From positions 4,801,501-4,865,500 of the forward strand of contig CP053915.1 of NCBI GenBank assembly GCA_021496925.1: a DNA stretch of 64,000 nucleotides. Direction: 5' to 3'. The notes beneath the pieces are model-generated. The model was not told the DNA's origin. It saw nothing but the letters and a program-made list of their open reading frames with translations, and did no database searches. Made by a program: the position numbers and the translations under genes. This stretch comes from Acidovorax sp. YS12. GTDB taxonomy: Bacteria; Pseudomonadota; Gammaproteobacteria; Burkholderiales; Burkholderiaceae_C. Below are positions 1 to 7,934 of this stretch, one piece after another; positions within the stretch are counted from its first letter, which is position 1, and every line of letters starts with the position of its first letter.

Positions 1-483
1 GCCGCGCGCCCCTTCGTCGTGCAGACCGCGCATGGCCGCATCCGCGCGCTGGGCACGCGCTTCGTGGTCGAGCGGCAGCCCGGCGCCACCGTGCTCTCCA
101 TGCTTGAATCCGCAACCGAAGTCACGCCCTCCGGCGGCGCCGCGCCGCTGCGCGTGCAGGCGGGCGAGCGCCTGCGCTTCACCGCCGCCGGGGCCGAGCC
201 CCTCACCGCGCTGGACGCCGCCAGCACCGAGGGCGCCTGGCGCCGCCGCCAGCTCGTGGTGCACGACCAGCCGCTGCCCGAGGTGCTCGACGCCCTGGCG
301 CGCCAGCGCCCCGGCTACCTGCACTACGACCGCGCGGCGCTCGAAGGCATCCGCGTCTCGGCCGTGCTGCCGCTGGACGACACCGGCCGCGCGCTGCAAC
401 TGCTGGTCGATGGCTTTCCGCAACTGCGGGTGCGCATGGTCACGCGGTATCTCGCCATGGTGGACGTGGCGCCGCAGCCCTGA
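1..483 (+). CDS. FecR-family anti-sigma regulator, C-terminal part (5' end outside window)
   Basis: The reading frame is open from base 1 and ends with TGA at 481-483, giving 160 residues without a start. It contains the FecR-domain pattern 'GRIRALGTRFVVE' early on and the C-terminal segment 'VVHDQPLPEVLDALARQRPG', followed by a terminal STN-like stretch ('LLVDGFPQLRVRMVTRYLAMV'-type). A second FecR at 45531-46517 shares the pattern 'LPLDDTGRAL'. FecR proteins sit in the inner membrane, sense a TonB-dependent receptor in the periplasm and control an ECF sigma factor. The siderophore receptor gene starting at 694 is its likely partner, and the sigma gene should lie just upstream of this window. 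Confidence 0.88.
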   Translation, partial: AARPFVVQTAHGRIRALGTRFVVERQPGATVLSMLESATEVTPSGGAAPLRVQAGERLRFTAAGAEPLTALDAASTEGAWRRRQLVVHDQPLPEVLDALARQRPGYLHYDRAALEGIRVSAVLPLDDTGRALQLLVDGFPQLRVRMVTRYLAMVDVAPQP

Positions 484-534
484 AGAGCCTGCGGCGGCCC
501 GTGCGGCTGTGGGCCGCGCCAAGACTCCTTTTTT

Positions 535-574
535 GATAGCTGCCAGCGCTTGCTGCATAAGCGCCAGGAGCCAA
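535..574 (+). repeat. Dispersed palindromic repeat, copy 1
   Basis: This is one of eleven clear copies in the window of a roughly 45-bp element. The pattern is a T-rich lead (ACTCCTTTTTT), then GATAGCTGCCAGCGCTT, a loop of about 6-8 bases, then AAGCGCTGGAGGCC. The two inner arms (AGCGCTT and AAGCGCT) are complementary. This copy lies between fecR and the siderophore receptor gene. Confidence 0.85.
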
Positions 575-693
575 TTTCATTGAAATTCCGCAGGCCGCCA
601 TGCGCGTGGCCCTTGCGGAAAGCACGCCGCCCGGGTTCCGCTTTTCGCCGCCCGTCCGTCAAGCGCAAGGAAAGCAACAGAAAGGGAACCACC

Positions 694-3189
694 ATGCCGA
701 CATCCAACCGACACCTTGCCCGGCGCCGCGCTGGCGGGCGCCTCAAGCCCCTGGCCGCCGCAGTGGCGCTGGCCGCCGCCTTCTGCGCCTTGCCCGGCCC
801 CGCCGCCGCGCAGGCCCCGGCGGCCGCGAGCGACAGCATTCCGCCCGGCCCGCTGGCCGAGGCGCTCAACCGCTTCGCCCAGCAAAGCGGCACCGCGCTG
901 GTGATCGACACGGCCAGGGTGCGCGGCCTGCAGTCGCCGGGGCTGCAGGGGCGCTACGGCGTGGAGGACGGCTTTGCCGCGCTGCTGCGCGGCACCGGGC
1001 TGGCGCTGGGCAAGACGGACGCGGGCTATGTGCTGGTGGCCGCGCCGCAAGGCGCCCAGGCGCCAGCGGCGGCCGGGGGCGGTGCGGCAACCGCCACGCT
1101 GCGCGAGGTGACGGTGACCGCGCAGGCCGAGCGCAGCGCCACCACGGAGGACACCGGCAGCTATGCGGCGCGAGGCGCAACCTTGTTCAAAGGCGCGCAA
1201 TCGCCCAAGGACATTCCGCAGTCGGTCACGGTCATCACGCGCCAGCAGCTCGACGATCAAGGGCTGAACACCGTCACTGATGCATTGGCCCAATCCCCAG
1301 GCACCTATTTCCGCAAGCGTCCCAATGGCGGCAGCGACGTGTATCTGCGCGGTTTCTCGACGGACACGCTGCAATACGACGGCGTACCGCTCAAGCGGTA
1401 TCACAGCTTCGGCAACGACTTGAGCGCCAGCTCCGTGTATCTGGATCGCATCGAGGTATTGCGCGGCGCACAAGGGCTGCTCGAAGGTGCGGGCAATCCG
1501 GCCGGCTCGGTCAACCTGGTGCGCAAGCGCGGCCTGGCCGAGCGCAAGGTCACCGTGGAAGGCCGTATGGGTTCCTGGGACACCTACGGCACCCGCGTGG
1601 ACGCGGGCGGGCCGCTGAACGCGCAAGGCACGCTGCGCGGCCGTGCCGTGCTCGATTACGAGGACAAGAAGTCCTTCCTCGATACCGTATGGGATCGCAA
1701 TTTGAATCTCTATGGGGCACTCGATCTGGACATCACACCGGACACCACGATGGGCCTGGGCGTTGCCCACGCGCGGCTCAAGGGCAACAGCACGCTGTAC
1801 GGCGGCGTCCCCCGCTTTGAAGACGGGCAGGCCATTGCGCTGCCCCGCTCTGCCTATATCGGCGCGGGGTGGAATGAGGCGACCCGGCGCGAGACACAGC
1901 TTTTCTTCGACCTGTCGCACCGCTTCAATGCCGATTGGACGCTGAAGGCCAGCGCGGTGAGCCTGCGCGATGGCTACGACGCCACCACCGCCTACGAAAA
2001 CGGAGAGGTCGCTACAGGGGGAGCGACAGTGGATGGCATCGGCTACGTCTACGACAACGCTTCAACGAACCGGGGCTTTGACGTCCATGTCGACGGCAGG
2101 TTGAATGCCCTCGGCATGGCGCACGAGGTGGTGCTCGGGGCCAACTACTCGAAGGTAAAACGCGATGACCGCTATACCCAATACTGGGTTCACGCGGTCT
2201 ATGACGTGTACCAGCCCAACCATGATCCGCTTCGGTTCGCTGCGTTCAATCCATCCGAGATCTGGGATCAGAACTACGACGTCACGCAGAAAGGGGTCTA
2301 TGGCCTGTGGCGCAGCCACCTGAGCGAGCGGGCAACGCTGATGGCCGGCGGGCGGGCAAGCTGGTATGACTACACAGGTCACGGCATCAGCCAGGTCGAT
2401 GGCCATCAATCGTCGAGTGCCATGCAGGAAAGCGGCAACTTCACGCCCTATGGCGGCTTCGTCTATGCCTTGACGCCCCAATGGTCGGCCTATGCCAGCT
2501 ATGCGGCCATCTTCAATCCGCAGAGCGCGACCGATGCCCGGCGGCAAGTGTTGCCGCCGATGACCGGCAAAGCCTACGAAGCAGGCGTCAAGGGCGAATT
2601 GCTGGATGGCGCATTGGACGTGTCGATGGCCGCTTTCCGCATCGACCAGAACAACCGGGCCGTTACCGACTACGGCTCGCCGAAGATCTGCGGGAGCGGC
2701 GGTGCCAGCTATTGCTCCAAGCCTGCGGGGAAGGTGCGCATCGAAGGATTCGAGATGGAGGCTCACGGTGAACTGGCGCGGGGCTTGCAGGTCAGCGGCG
2801 GCTATACCTACAGCCGCAACAAGTATGTGCAGGATGCGAACAGCGCCTTGATGGGCACGCCCTTTGACTATCTGATGCCCCGCCACCTGCTGCGCCTGTG
2901 GACTGGCTACCGCTTACCCGGCGACCTGAGCGCCTGGCATGTGGGCGGCGGCCTGGCCTACCGCAGCGCGCAGCGCACCAACAGCACCACCAAACCGAAC
3001 CCCGTACAGGGCGGCTATACGGTCTGGGGTGCCCGGGTGGCCTACCAAGTCAGCACGGCCTGGTCGGTGGCGCTGAACATCGACAACCTGTTCGACAAGC
3101 GCTACTACGGGAACATCGATAGCGATTACTGGTCCAGCTACGTCGGCGAGCCGCGCAAGTTCCTGCTGACCTTGCGCGGCAGTTTCTGA
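694..3189 (+). CDS. TonB-dependent siderophore receptor with N-terminal signalling (STN) domain
   Basis: An 831-residue outer-membrane receptor of the FecA/FpvA type. The ATG at 694 opens onto an Arg-rich, hydrophobic signal peptide ending near 'GPAAAQA' (about residue 40). Residues about 45-115 form the STN signalling domain ('PPGPLAEALNRFAQQSG'), followed by a TonB-box-like 'LREVTVTAQ'. The plug domain starts at 'KDIPQSVTVITRQQL', and the 22-strand barrel ends with a terminal Phe. The STN domain plus the adjacent fecR indicate that ligand binding also signals to a sigma factor. The open frame extends back to 550, but that part overlaps a dispersed repeat and carries no signal peptide, so 694 is preferred. 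The ferric-siderophore ligand cannot be read from the sequence. Confidence 0.93.
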   Translation: MPTSNRHLARRRAGGRLKPLAAAVALAAAFCALPGPAAAQAPAAASDSIPPGPLAEALNRFAQQSGTALVIDTARVRGLQSPGLQGRYGVEDGFAALLRGTGLALGKTDAGYVLVAAPQGAQAPAAAGGGAATATLREVTVTAQAERSATTEDTGSYAARGATLFKGAQSPKDIPQSVTVITRQQLDDQGLNTVTDALAQSPGTYFRKRPNGGSDVYLRGFSTDTLQYDGVPLKRYHSFGNDLSASSVYLDRIEVLRGAQGLLEGAGNPAGSVNLVRKRGLAERKVTVEGRMGSWDTYGTRVDAGGPLNAQGTLRGRAVLDYEDKKSFLDTVWDRNLNLYGALDLDITPDTTMGLGVAHARLKGNSTLYGGVPRFEDGQAIALPRSAYIGAGWNEATRRETQLFFDLSHRFNADWTLKASAVSLRDGYDATTAYENGEVATGGATVDGIGYVYDNASTNRGFDVHVDGRLNALGMAHEVVLGANYSKVKRDDRYTQYWVHAVYDVYQPNHDPLRFAAFNPSEIWDQNYDVTQKGVYGLWRSHLSERATLMAGGRASWYDYTGHGISQVDGHQSSSAMQESGNFTPYGGFVYALTPQWSAYASYAAIFNPQSATDARRQVLPPMTGKAYEAGVKGELLDGALDVSMAAFRIDQNNRAVTDYGSPKICGSGGASYCSKPAGKVRIEGFEMEAHGELARGLQVSGGYTYSRNKYVQDANSALMGTPFDYLMPRHLLRLWTGYRLPGDLSAWHVGGGLAYRSAQRTNSTTKPNPVQGGYTVWGARVAYQVSTAWSVALNIDNLFDKRYYGNIDSDYWSSYVGEPRKFLLTLRGSF

Positions 3190-3200
3190 CGCCCAGTGTC

Positions 3201-3351
3201 CTGTCCCGGAAATAACTGCACATGAAATCGCGTCTTCGCGCCCAGGGCGGCGTTGCAAATCCTCGCGATAGCTACGGCTATCGCTGCGGTTGGCGCCTTG
3301 CCCTGAACGCGAATCCATCGATTTCATCTCGTGCAGCCATTTCCGGGACAG
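3201..3351. repeat. 151-bp long imperfect hairpin, MITE-like
   Basis: The ends CTGTCCCGGAAAT and ATTTCCGGGACAG are exact inverted repeats. The outer arms continue as imperfect complements for about 30 bases (…ACTGCACATGAAATCG against CGATTTCATCTCGTGCAG…). The centre is a second perfect palindrome, GCGATAGC-TACG-GCTATCGC (about 3263-3284), with partly complementary GGGCGG/GCGCCTTGCCC-type sequence between. It starts 12 bp after the receptor stop codon. It may act as a transcript end structure or be a non-autonomous mobile repeat; no coding capacity is evident. Confidence 0.75.
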
Positions 3352-3452
3352 CACACCAGCCGGATGGCGTGGTCTTCGGTCACTGCGTGAATCCCTGCAC
3401 CGGCCACATCCAGGGCAGTGGGCGGTGCGGTTTTTCCTTGCCCCAGTTCATC

Positions 3453-3576
3453 CGTGCGCGGCCGGCTCGACGCGCGGGGCGCTTTTGCGTTCGAGAAGCC
3501 GGCCAAGCCTTTCCAGGTGCAGATCGAGACCACGCCCGGGCTGGCGTTGGAGATCGATGAGGGAGAAATCAAATGA
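3453..3576 (+). pseudogene. Possible gene remnant (C-terminal fragment of an unrecognised protein)
   Basis: A frame reading 'VRGRLDARGAFAFEKPAKP', then 'FQVQIETTPGLALEIDEGEIK' and a TGA at 3574-3576, has protein-like composition but no start codon or ribosome-binding site. It begins abruptly about 100 bp after the 3201-3351 hairpin. It may be the tail of a gene destroyed by rearrangement. The rest of 3352-3596 shows nothing I can identify. Confidence 0.3.
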
Positions 3577-3596
3577 TGGGGTAACAAGGGGGGCAA

Positions 3597-3618
3597 AGTT
3601 ATAATTCAAGTTATAACT
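3597..3618 (+). promoter_or_regulatory. Promoter -10 and autoregulatory operator of the abrB-doc module
   Basis: Two direct repeats AGTTATAA occur at 3597-3604 and 3609-3616, 12 bp apart, close to one helical turn. The second extends to the palindrome AGTTATAACT. A consensus -10 hexamer TATAAT (3600-3605) overlaps the first repeat, so binding there should block transcription. AbrB/MazE-fold antitoxins typically repress their own promoter. Confidence 0.6.
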
Positions 3619-3631
3619 TTTGGAACCTGCC

Positions 3632-3856
3632 ATGCACACCCTCAAGCTCACCCAGATCGGAAACTCCGTCGGCGTCATCCTGCCCAAGGAGGTGCTGGCG
3701 CGCCTGAAGCTGGAAAAGGGCGACACGCTGTTTTTGACGGATTCGCCCGAGGGCGTCAACCTGACGCCTTATGACCCGGGCCTGGATGACCAGATCGCCA
3801 TGGGCCGCGAGTTCATGCGCGAGTTCCGCGACACCTTCCACGCGCTGGCGAAATGA
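3632..3856 (+). CDS. AbrB/MazE-fold antitoxin
   Basis: A 74-residue protein with the swapped-hairpin AbrB motif 'KLTQIGNSVGVILPKEVL' followed by 'LEKGDTLFLTD'. The acidic and aromatic C-terminal tail is the part expected to bind and neutralise the toxin. The ATG at 3632 is preferred; an in-frame TTG at 3620 overlaps the operator. Its stop codon overlaps the start of the downstream Doc toxin gene (ATGA), which implies translational coupling with the antitoxin made first. Pairing an AbrB-type antitoxin with a Doc toxin, rather than Phd with Doc, is a recognised swap in type II modules. Confidence 0.87.
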   Translation: MHTLKLTQIGNSVGVILPKEVLARLKLEKGDTLFLTDSPEGVNLTPYDPGLDDQIAMGREFMREFRDTFHALAK

Positions 3857-4248
3857 CGGCGCCTCGCACCTGGCGCTGGGTGGACAAGAAGGTCTTGTTG
3901 CTGCTCCACGACGAGAGCCTGGCGCTGCATGGGGGCGCGTCTGGCCTGCGCGATGAAGGCTTGCTGGACTCCGCACTGGCCCGCCCGCAGAACCTCGTGG
4001 CCTACGGTTCACCAGACACCGCAGAGTTGGCCACGGCCTATGCGGCGGGGCTGGTGCGCAACCATCCGTTCGTGGATGGCAACAAGCGGGCGGCCTTCCT
4101 GGCGGTTGGCTTGTTCCTGGGTCTCAATGGCTACCGGCTGTCGGCGTCGCAGGCCGACGCCACGCTGCACGTGCTCGCCCTTGCCTCCGGCGAACTGGCG
4201 GAACCCGCCTTTGCCGACTGGCTGCGCCGCCACGCCGTGGCGCGCTGA
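3853..4248 (+). CDS. doc: Doc-type (death-on-curing) Fic-fold toxin
   Basis: A 131-residue protein with the Fic/Doc active-site motif 'HPFVDGNKRAAF' (H at about residue 72). The family consensus is HxFx(D/N)xNKR, in which the His is catalytic. P1 Doc phosphorylates elongation factor Tu and stops translation; I infer the same activity here from the motif. The N-terminal part ('GLRDEGLLDSALARPQNL') matches the Doc lead segment. The gene overlaps the antitoxin by 4 bp and is full length. Confidence 0.9.
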   Translation: MTAPRTWRWVDKKVLLLLHDESLALHGGASGLRDEGLLDSALARPQNLVAYGSPDTAELATAYAAGLVRNHPFVDGNKRAAFLAVGLFLGLNGYRLSASQADATLHVLALASGELAEPAFADWLRRHAVAR

Positions 4249-4296
4249 GCCAGGCCTGCCAAAACCGCAGGCAGGCGCCAGGGGCCCTGGCCCCGC

Positions 4297-5013
4297 CTAC
4301 CCGCGCAGCCGGCCGGTCGCTTCGTCGAACGCCACCACGCCGCCCTCGGGATCGCCCTCCACCAGCAGGTCTTCATAGAACGCGCCGAAGGGGCGCGTGG
4401 GGTGGGCGATCTGGATCTCCAGAATCCACAGCCCCGTTTGCGGGCATGCGCCGAAGTCGCCCAGGTCGCCCGCGCGGTAGATGGCGTGCGGAAAGTCGCA
4501 CACGCGGTGGCCCTTGATGTCCACGTTCAGCCGCCAGCCCATGGCCTGGGCCTGCTCGGCGGCGTAGGCATACAGCGCCGTGCCCGCCAGCCCCTGCGCG
4601 CGCCAGCACTGCGCCACGCGGTGCCACAGGGTGCGCGCCGCGTCGGCGCAGGCGCGCATCTCGGCGTCGTCGCCCACCACGAAGGTGGCGCCCGCGTCGC
4701 CCTCGTGCCCGTTCCACACGGGGCCGATGTCGATGAAGAAAATGTCGTCTGCGCCCAGCACGCGGTCGGGGTCGATGCGGCGCTGGAAGGTCTTGAGCGT
4801 GCTCTCGCCAAAGCGCACCAGGGTCTGGTGCCAGATGCGGTCCATGCCCATGCCCTTGAGGATGGCGGTGGCCTGGGCGCAGGCGTCGCCCTCGCGCATG
4901 CCCGGCTGCACGGCCTGGGCGATGCGGCGCACGGCCTCCCAGGTGTTTTCTCGGGCCTGCTGCATGGCGGCGAGCGAAAAGCGCTCGCCCACGCGTTCTT
5001 GGGGATGGGACAT
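4297..5013 (-). CDS. M24-family metallopeptidase (aminopeptidase P/creatinase fold)
   Basis: A 238-residue pita-bread-fold protein. The expected metal ligands are visible in order: Asp in 'FFIDIGP', Asp in 'HEGDAGATF', His in 'KGHRVCDFPH', Glu in 'ILEIQI' and Glu in 'FYEDLL'. This set suggests a dinuclear metal hydrolase acting on Xaa-Pro or related small substrates in the cytoplasm. It lacks the N-terminal creatinase-like domain of full aminopeptidase P. The substrate cannot be told from the sequence. It reads away from the PACE gene, with a terminator hairpin between them. Confidence 0.85.
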   Translation of the reverse strand: MSHPQERVGERFSLAAMQQARENTWEAVRRIAQAVQPGMREGDACAQATAILKGMGMDRIWHQTLVRFGESTLKTFQRRIDPDRVLGADDIFFIDIGPVWNGHEGDAGATFVVGDDAEMRACADAARTLWHRVAQCWRAQGLAGTALYAYAAEQAQAMGWRLNVDIKGHRVCDFPHAIYRAGDLGDFGACPQTGLWILEIQIAHPTRPFGAFYEDLLVEGDPEGGVVAFDEATGRLRG

Positions 5014-5031
5014 GGCGATAGGGGGGAAGCA

Positions 5032-5060
5032 GAAAAAGAGACGGCCCCTGGCGGGGCCGT
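5032..5060 (-). terminator. Rho-independent terminator of the PACE gene
   Basis: On the minus strand, the stem ACGGCCCC-gcca-GGGGCCGT (5041-5060) is followed by the T-rich run CTCTTTTTCTG. It lies 67 bp past the PACE stop codon and upstream of the M24 peptidase start. Confidence 0.8.
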
Positions 5061-5126
5061 GGATGGGAACGGGGCGTGCCGGGCGCTATTCTATGTATGA
5101 ATAGCAATGGCCGCGGCGCAGGCCCG

Positions 5127-5612
5127 TCAGCCCTGCTGCGCCGACAGGGGGAGGCCGAACACCGCGTCGAACGCCCAGTTGAAGACGAAGGTGTAGCACA
5201 GGAAGAAGACCACCAGCCCCAGATCCATCACCAGCGCCTGCCACAGCGTCACCTGGAACCACCAGGCGAACAGCGGCACCAGGATGAACACCAGCCCGCC
5301 CTCGAAGCCAATGGCGTGCGCCACCCGGCGGCGCACGCTGCGCCCCTTCACGCTCTGGCGCGCCTCCCAGCGCTCGAAGGCCCAGTTGAAGACGATGTTC
5401 CAGACGATGGCGATGGCCGAGGCGGCCACGGCCACCACGCCCGAGTGCCCCGCGCTCTGCCCGGCCAGCAGGGCCAGCCCGGCCGTCGCGGCGGCGATGG
5501 CGATGAGTTCATACAGCGCCACGTAGATGACGCGGCGGCGGCGCCCGCGCAGGTAGAACCATAGCGGGGCAGGGGCGGAAATGGGAGCGGATGCAAAGGT
5601 CTTGGCAGTCAT
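5127..5612 (-). CDS. PACE-family multidrug efflux transporter (AceI-like)
   Basis: A 161-residue inner-membrane protein with two tandem bacterial transmembrane pair (BTP) domains, hence four helices. Repeat 1 begins 'RRVIYVALYELIAI' and ends 'IVFNWAFERWE'; repeat 2 begins 'RRVAHAIGFEGGLV' and ends 'FVFNWAFDAVF'. The Glu in 'ALYELIAI' corresponds to the membrane-embedded carboxylate essential in AceI. PACE pumps export biocides such as chlorhexidine and short diamines using the proton gradient. A LysR gene is transcribed divergently 73 bp away, the same arrangement as aceI/aceR. Confidence 0.92.
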   Translation of the reverse strand: MTAKTFASAPISAPAPLWFYLRGRRRRVIYVALYELIAIAAATAGLALLAGQSAGHSGVVAVAASAIAIVWNIVFNWAFERWEARQSVKGRSVRRRVAHAIGFEGGLVFILVPLFAWWFQVTLWQALVMDLGLVVFFLCYTFVFNWAFDAVFGLPLSAQQG

Positions 5613-5620
5613 GGGGGCGA

Positions 5621-5655
5621 ACTTTATGTGCCTATGGCTGATATATAAAGTCAGC
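5621..5655. promoter_or_regulatory. Candidate LysR operator in the PACE/LysR divergent promoter
   Basis: The 73-bp divergent gap holds the inverted repeat ACTTTAT (5621-5627) / ATAAAGT (5645-5651), interleaved with GCTGA (5637-5641) / TCAGC (5651-5655). Interrupted dyads between a LysR gene and its divergent target are typical binding sites for this family. Confidence 0.5.
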
Positions 5656-5685
5656 TTATTTCAGAAAAATTGACAGGTTGCCGCC

Positions 5686-6600
5686 ATGGCCTTCACTTCC
5701 GACAGCGTGCAGGTGTTTCTCGCCGTGCTCGACCACGGCTCGTTCTCGGCGGCGGCGCGGGCCTTGTCGCGCGTGCCTTCGGCCGTGAGCATGACCATGG
5801 CGCACCTGGAGGCCGAACTGGACGTGCAACTGTTCGACCGCAGCAGCCGCGAACCCCGGCCCAGCGCCGCTGCCCGCGCGCTGGAGCCCCAGGCGCGCCA
5901 ACTGGCGCTGCAGCTGCACCAGCTCAACGCCCAGGCGCTGGCACTCACCCAGGGGCTGGAAGAGCGGCTGACCGTGGCCATTGCCCCCGAGCTGCTTGGC
6001 GCGCACTGGACGGCTGCCCTGGCCACCCTGGCGCTCGAATATCCGCTCTTGCAGGTGGAAGTGCTGGCCGCCCCGCAGACCGACGCCGTGGCCATGCTGC
6101 ACGCCGGCCGCGCACAGCTGGCGCTGGTGTTCGAGCGCCCCAGCATCGACGGCCGCGAAGGCTTCGAGGAAGTGGGCAGCGAAGTGCTGATTGCCGTCAT
6201 CGCCCCGCACCATCCGCTGCTGGCGCAGCCCCCCGCACCGCTGCTGGGCGAGGAGCACCTCACCACCACGCGCCAGATCGTCGTCGCCAGCCGCGACTGG
6301 ACGCAGACCGACCCGCGCTTCGTGTTCGCCCGCCACCATTGGCGCACCGACAACCACCTGGCCGCGCTCGGGCTGATCGAGGCCGGCCTGGGCTGGGGCT
6401 GGCAGCCCCGCGCACTGGCCGAGCCCCGCATCCAGGCCGGCACCCTGGCCGAAATGCACTTCGCCAACCTGAGCAATGGCGTTTCACTGTGGGTGGATGT
6501 GGTGTGGTCCAAGGAGCGCCCGCTGGGGCTGGGGGCGCGGCGGTTCGTGGAGTTGATGACACGCCCTGGAAGCTGCCGTTCGGTTTGTCAGCCTGAATGA
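5686..6600 (+). CDS. LysR-family regulator, predicted activator of the divergent PACE pump
   Basis: A 304-residue protein with an N-terminal winged helix ('FLAVLDHGSFSAAARALSRV'). The C-terminal co-inducer domain runs from about residue 92. Several LysR-typical features are intact, such as 'AELDVQLFDRSSREP' at the end of the DNA-binding domain. The divergent position and the dyads in the shared promoter make the PACE gene the obvious target, by analogy with AceR. The 3' end overlaps the convergent MFS gene by 13 bp. Confidence 0.88.
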   Translation: MAFTSDSVQVFLAVLDHGSFSAAARALSRVPSAVSMTMAHLEAELDVQLFDRSSREPRPSAAARALEPQARQLALQLHQLNAQALALTQGLEERLTVAIAPELLGAHWTAALATLALEYPLLQVEVLAAPQTDAVAMLHAGRAQLALVFERPSIDGREGFEEVGSEVLIAVIAPHHPLLAQPPAPLLGEEHLTTTRQIVVASRDWTQTDPRFVFARHHWRTDNHLAALGLIEAGLGWGWQPRALAEPRIQAGTLAEMHFANLSNGVSLWVDVVWSKERPLGLGARRFVELMTRPGSCRSVCQPE

Positions 6601-7925
6601 CCGTTTCCGAACACCGGGGCGGCTGCTGGGGAATTTGCCGCGGATGGTGTGGACGGCTGTGGATTGCAGGGCGGCCGGGCAGCGTCTTGCAGGCTCTGTG
6701 AGTGTCGGGGCTGGGAGGTGCCAAGACAGTAGAAGATCAGCCCGGCAGCGGCCACCACGCCCAGCGTAATGAAGGCTGCGCCATAGCCGAAATGCTGTGC
6801 GATGGCACCAGCAAGGGCGGGACTGGCGGCAGCGCCCAGGCCTTGGATCGTCATGACCGCGCCCAATCCCGAATTGATGTGTCTCGTGCCCTGCAGGATG
6901 TTGGCGACAAGGCCCGGAAGGGCAACGCCCAGCAGGCCCGCTCCGATTCCATCGAGCACCTGTACCGGAACCAGTGCCCACGGGGATTCCGTGCACGCGG
7001 CGATCATCCCCCGCATGGGCAGCGCCAACAGGGCGGCAATGACCAGTGCCCGGTATCCGTGCCGGCTGGCATGCCATCCGGCCCAAAGCGCGACAGGAAT
7101 CATGACCAACTGCGCCACGATGATGGCCGACGCCGTGAAGACGCTGGGGTCCGCCAGCCCGCGTGCGACGATAGCCTGCGCAAACAAGGGAAGCATCGCG
7201 GCATTGCCCAGGTGGAACAGCAGCATGGTGACCGCGAGCAGGCCCAGGTCACGCGATTCCGTCAGTACCCGGAGTAGGGACGGCGAGGAACTTCGACCTT
7301 GCGCAGGTCGCTGGAGCGCGAGCCCACCGCCACGGGCGCGCTCATGGTCGATGTCCTGCGGGCGGATCTGCCGCAAGCATGCAAGCGCCGCACACGCCAT
7401 CAGGGCCATCAAGACCAACACGGCCGACAGTCCCCATCGATAGCCTGCCAGCCCGGCCAATGCCGCCGTGGCCACGTTGCCAGCATGATTCCAGGACTCG
7501 TTGATGCCTAGTTGCCGAGGCAATTCTCTCTGGCCCACGAGGCCCAAGGTAATGCCCATGATGCCGGCCCCTATCAAGGCGCCCGCAATTCCCGTCGCCA
7601 CCTGGGATGCAATGACGGCGCCGAACGATGGCGTCGTCCATAAAGCCACCGTCGCCAGCGTGAGCACGATGGTGCCACCTGCCAGCAGCCGCCGCTTGTG
7701 GCGTGAAGCGTCGACCCACGCTCCCATCGGCGCGGTTGCCAGCATTCCAGCGACGCCGCCTGCGGCCATCACATAGCCGATGTCGTCGGCTCGCCAGCCC
7801 TGGCTGGCCAGGAGCACGCCGAGAAAAGGCCCCAGGCCGTCACGGACGTCGGCCAGAAAGAAATTCAGGCTGGACAGCCAGCTCCGCGAACGGGCATGTG
7901 CTGGCACCATGGAGGGCATCGTCAT
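6588..7925 (-). CDS. Major facilitator superfamily transporter
   Basis: A 445-residue inner-membrane protein with about 12 predicted helices in two halves. The first half carries the MFS loop pattern 'GAWVDASRHKRRLL' (the G-x-x-x-D-x-x-x-R-R motif A region). The central loop is basic, and the C-terminal tail is a Pro/Ala-rich cytoplasmic extension. It starts 9 bp after the DUF486 gene stop, so the two form an operon. The substrate is unknown; drug export would fit the neighbouring PACE pump, but that is inference. Confidence 0.85.
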   Translation of the reverse strand: MTMPSMVPAHARSRSWLSSLNFFLADVRDGLGPFLGVLLASQGWRADDIGYVMAAGGVAGMLATAPMGAWVDASRHKRRLLAGGTIVLTLATVALWTTPSFGAVIASQVATGIAGALIGAGIMGITLGLVGQRELPRQLGINESWNHAGNVATAALAGLAGYRWGLSAVLVLMALMACAALACLRQIRPQDIDHERARGGGLALQRPAQGRSSSPSLLRVLTESRDLGLLAVTMLLFHLGNAAMLPLFAQAIVARGLADPSVFTASAIIVAQLVMIPVALWAGWHASRHGYRALVIAALLALPMRGMIAACTESPWALVPVQVLDGIGAGLLGVALPGLVANILQGTRHINSGLGAVMTIQGLGAAASPALAGAIAQHFGYGAAFITLGVVAAAGLIFYCLGTSQPRHSQSLQDAARPPCNPQPSTPSAANSPAAAPVFGNGHSG

Positions 7926-7934
7926 CGCCGCCGC

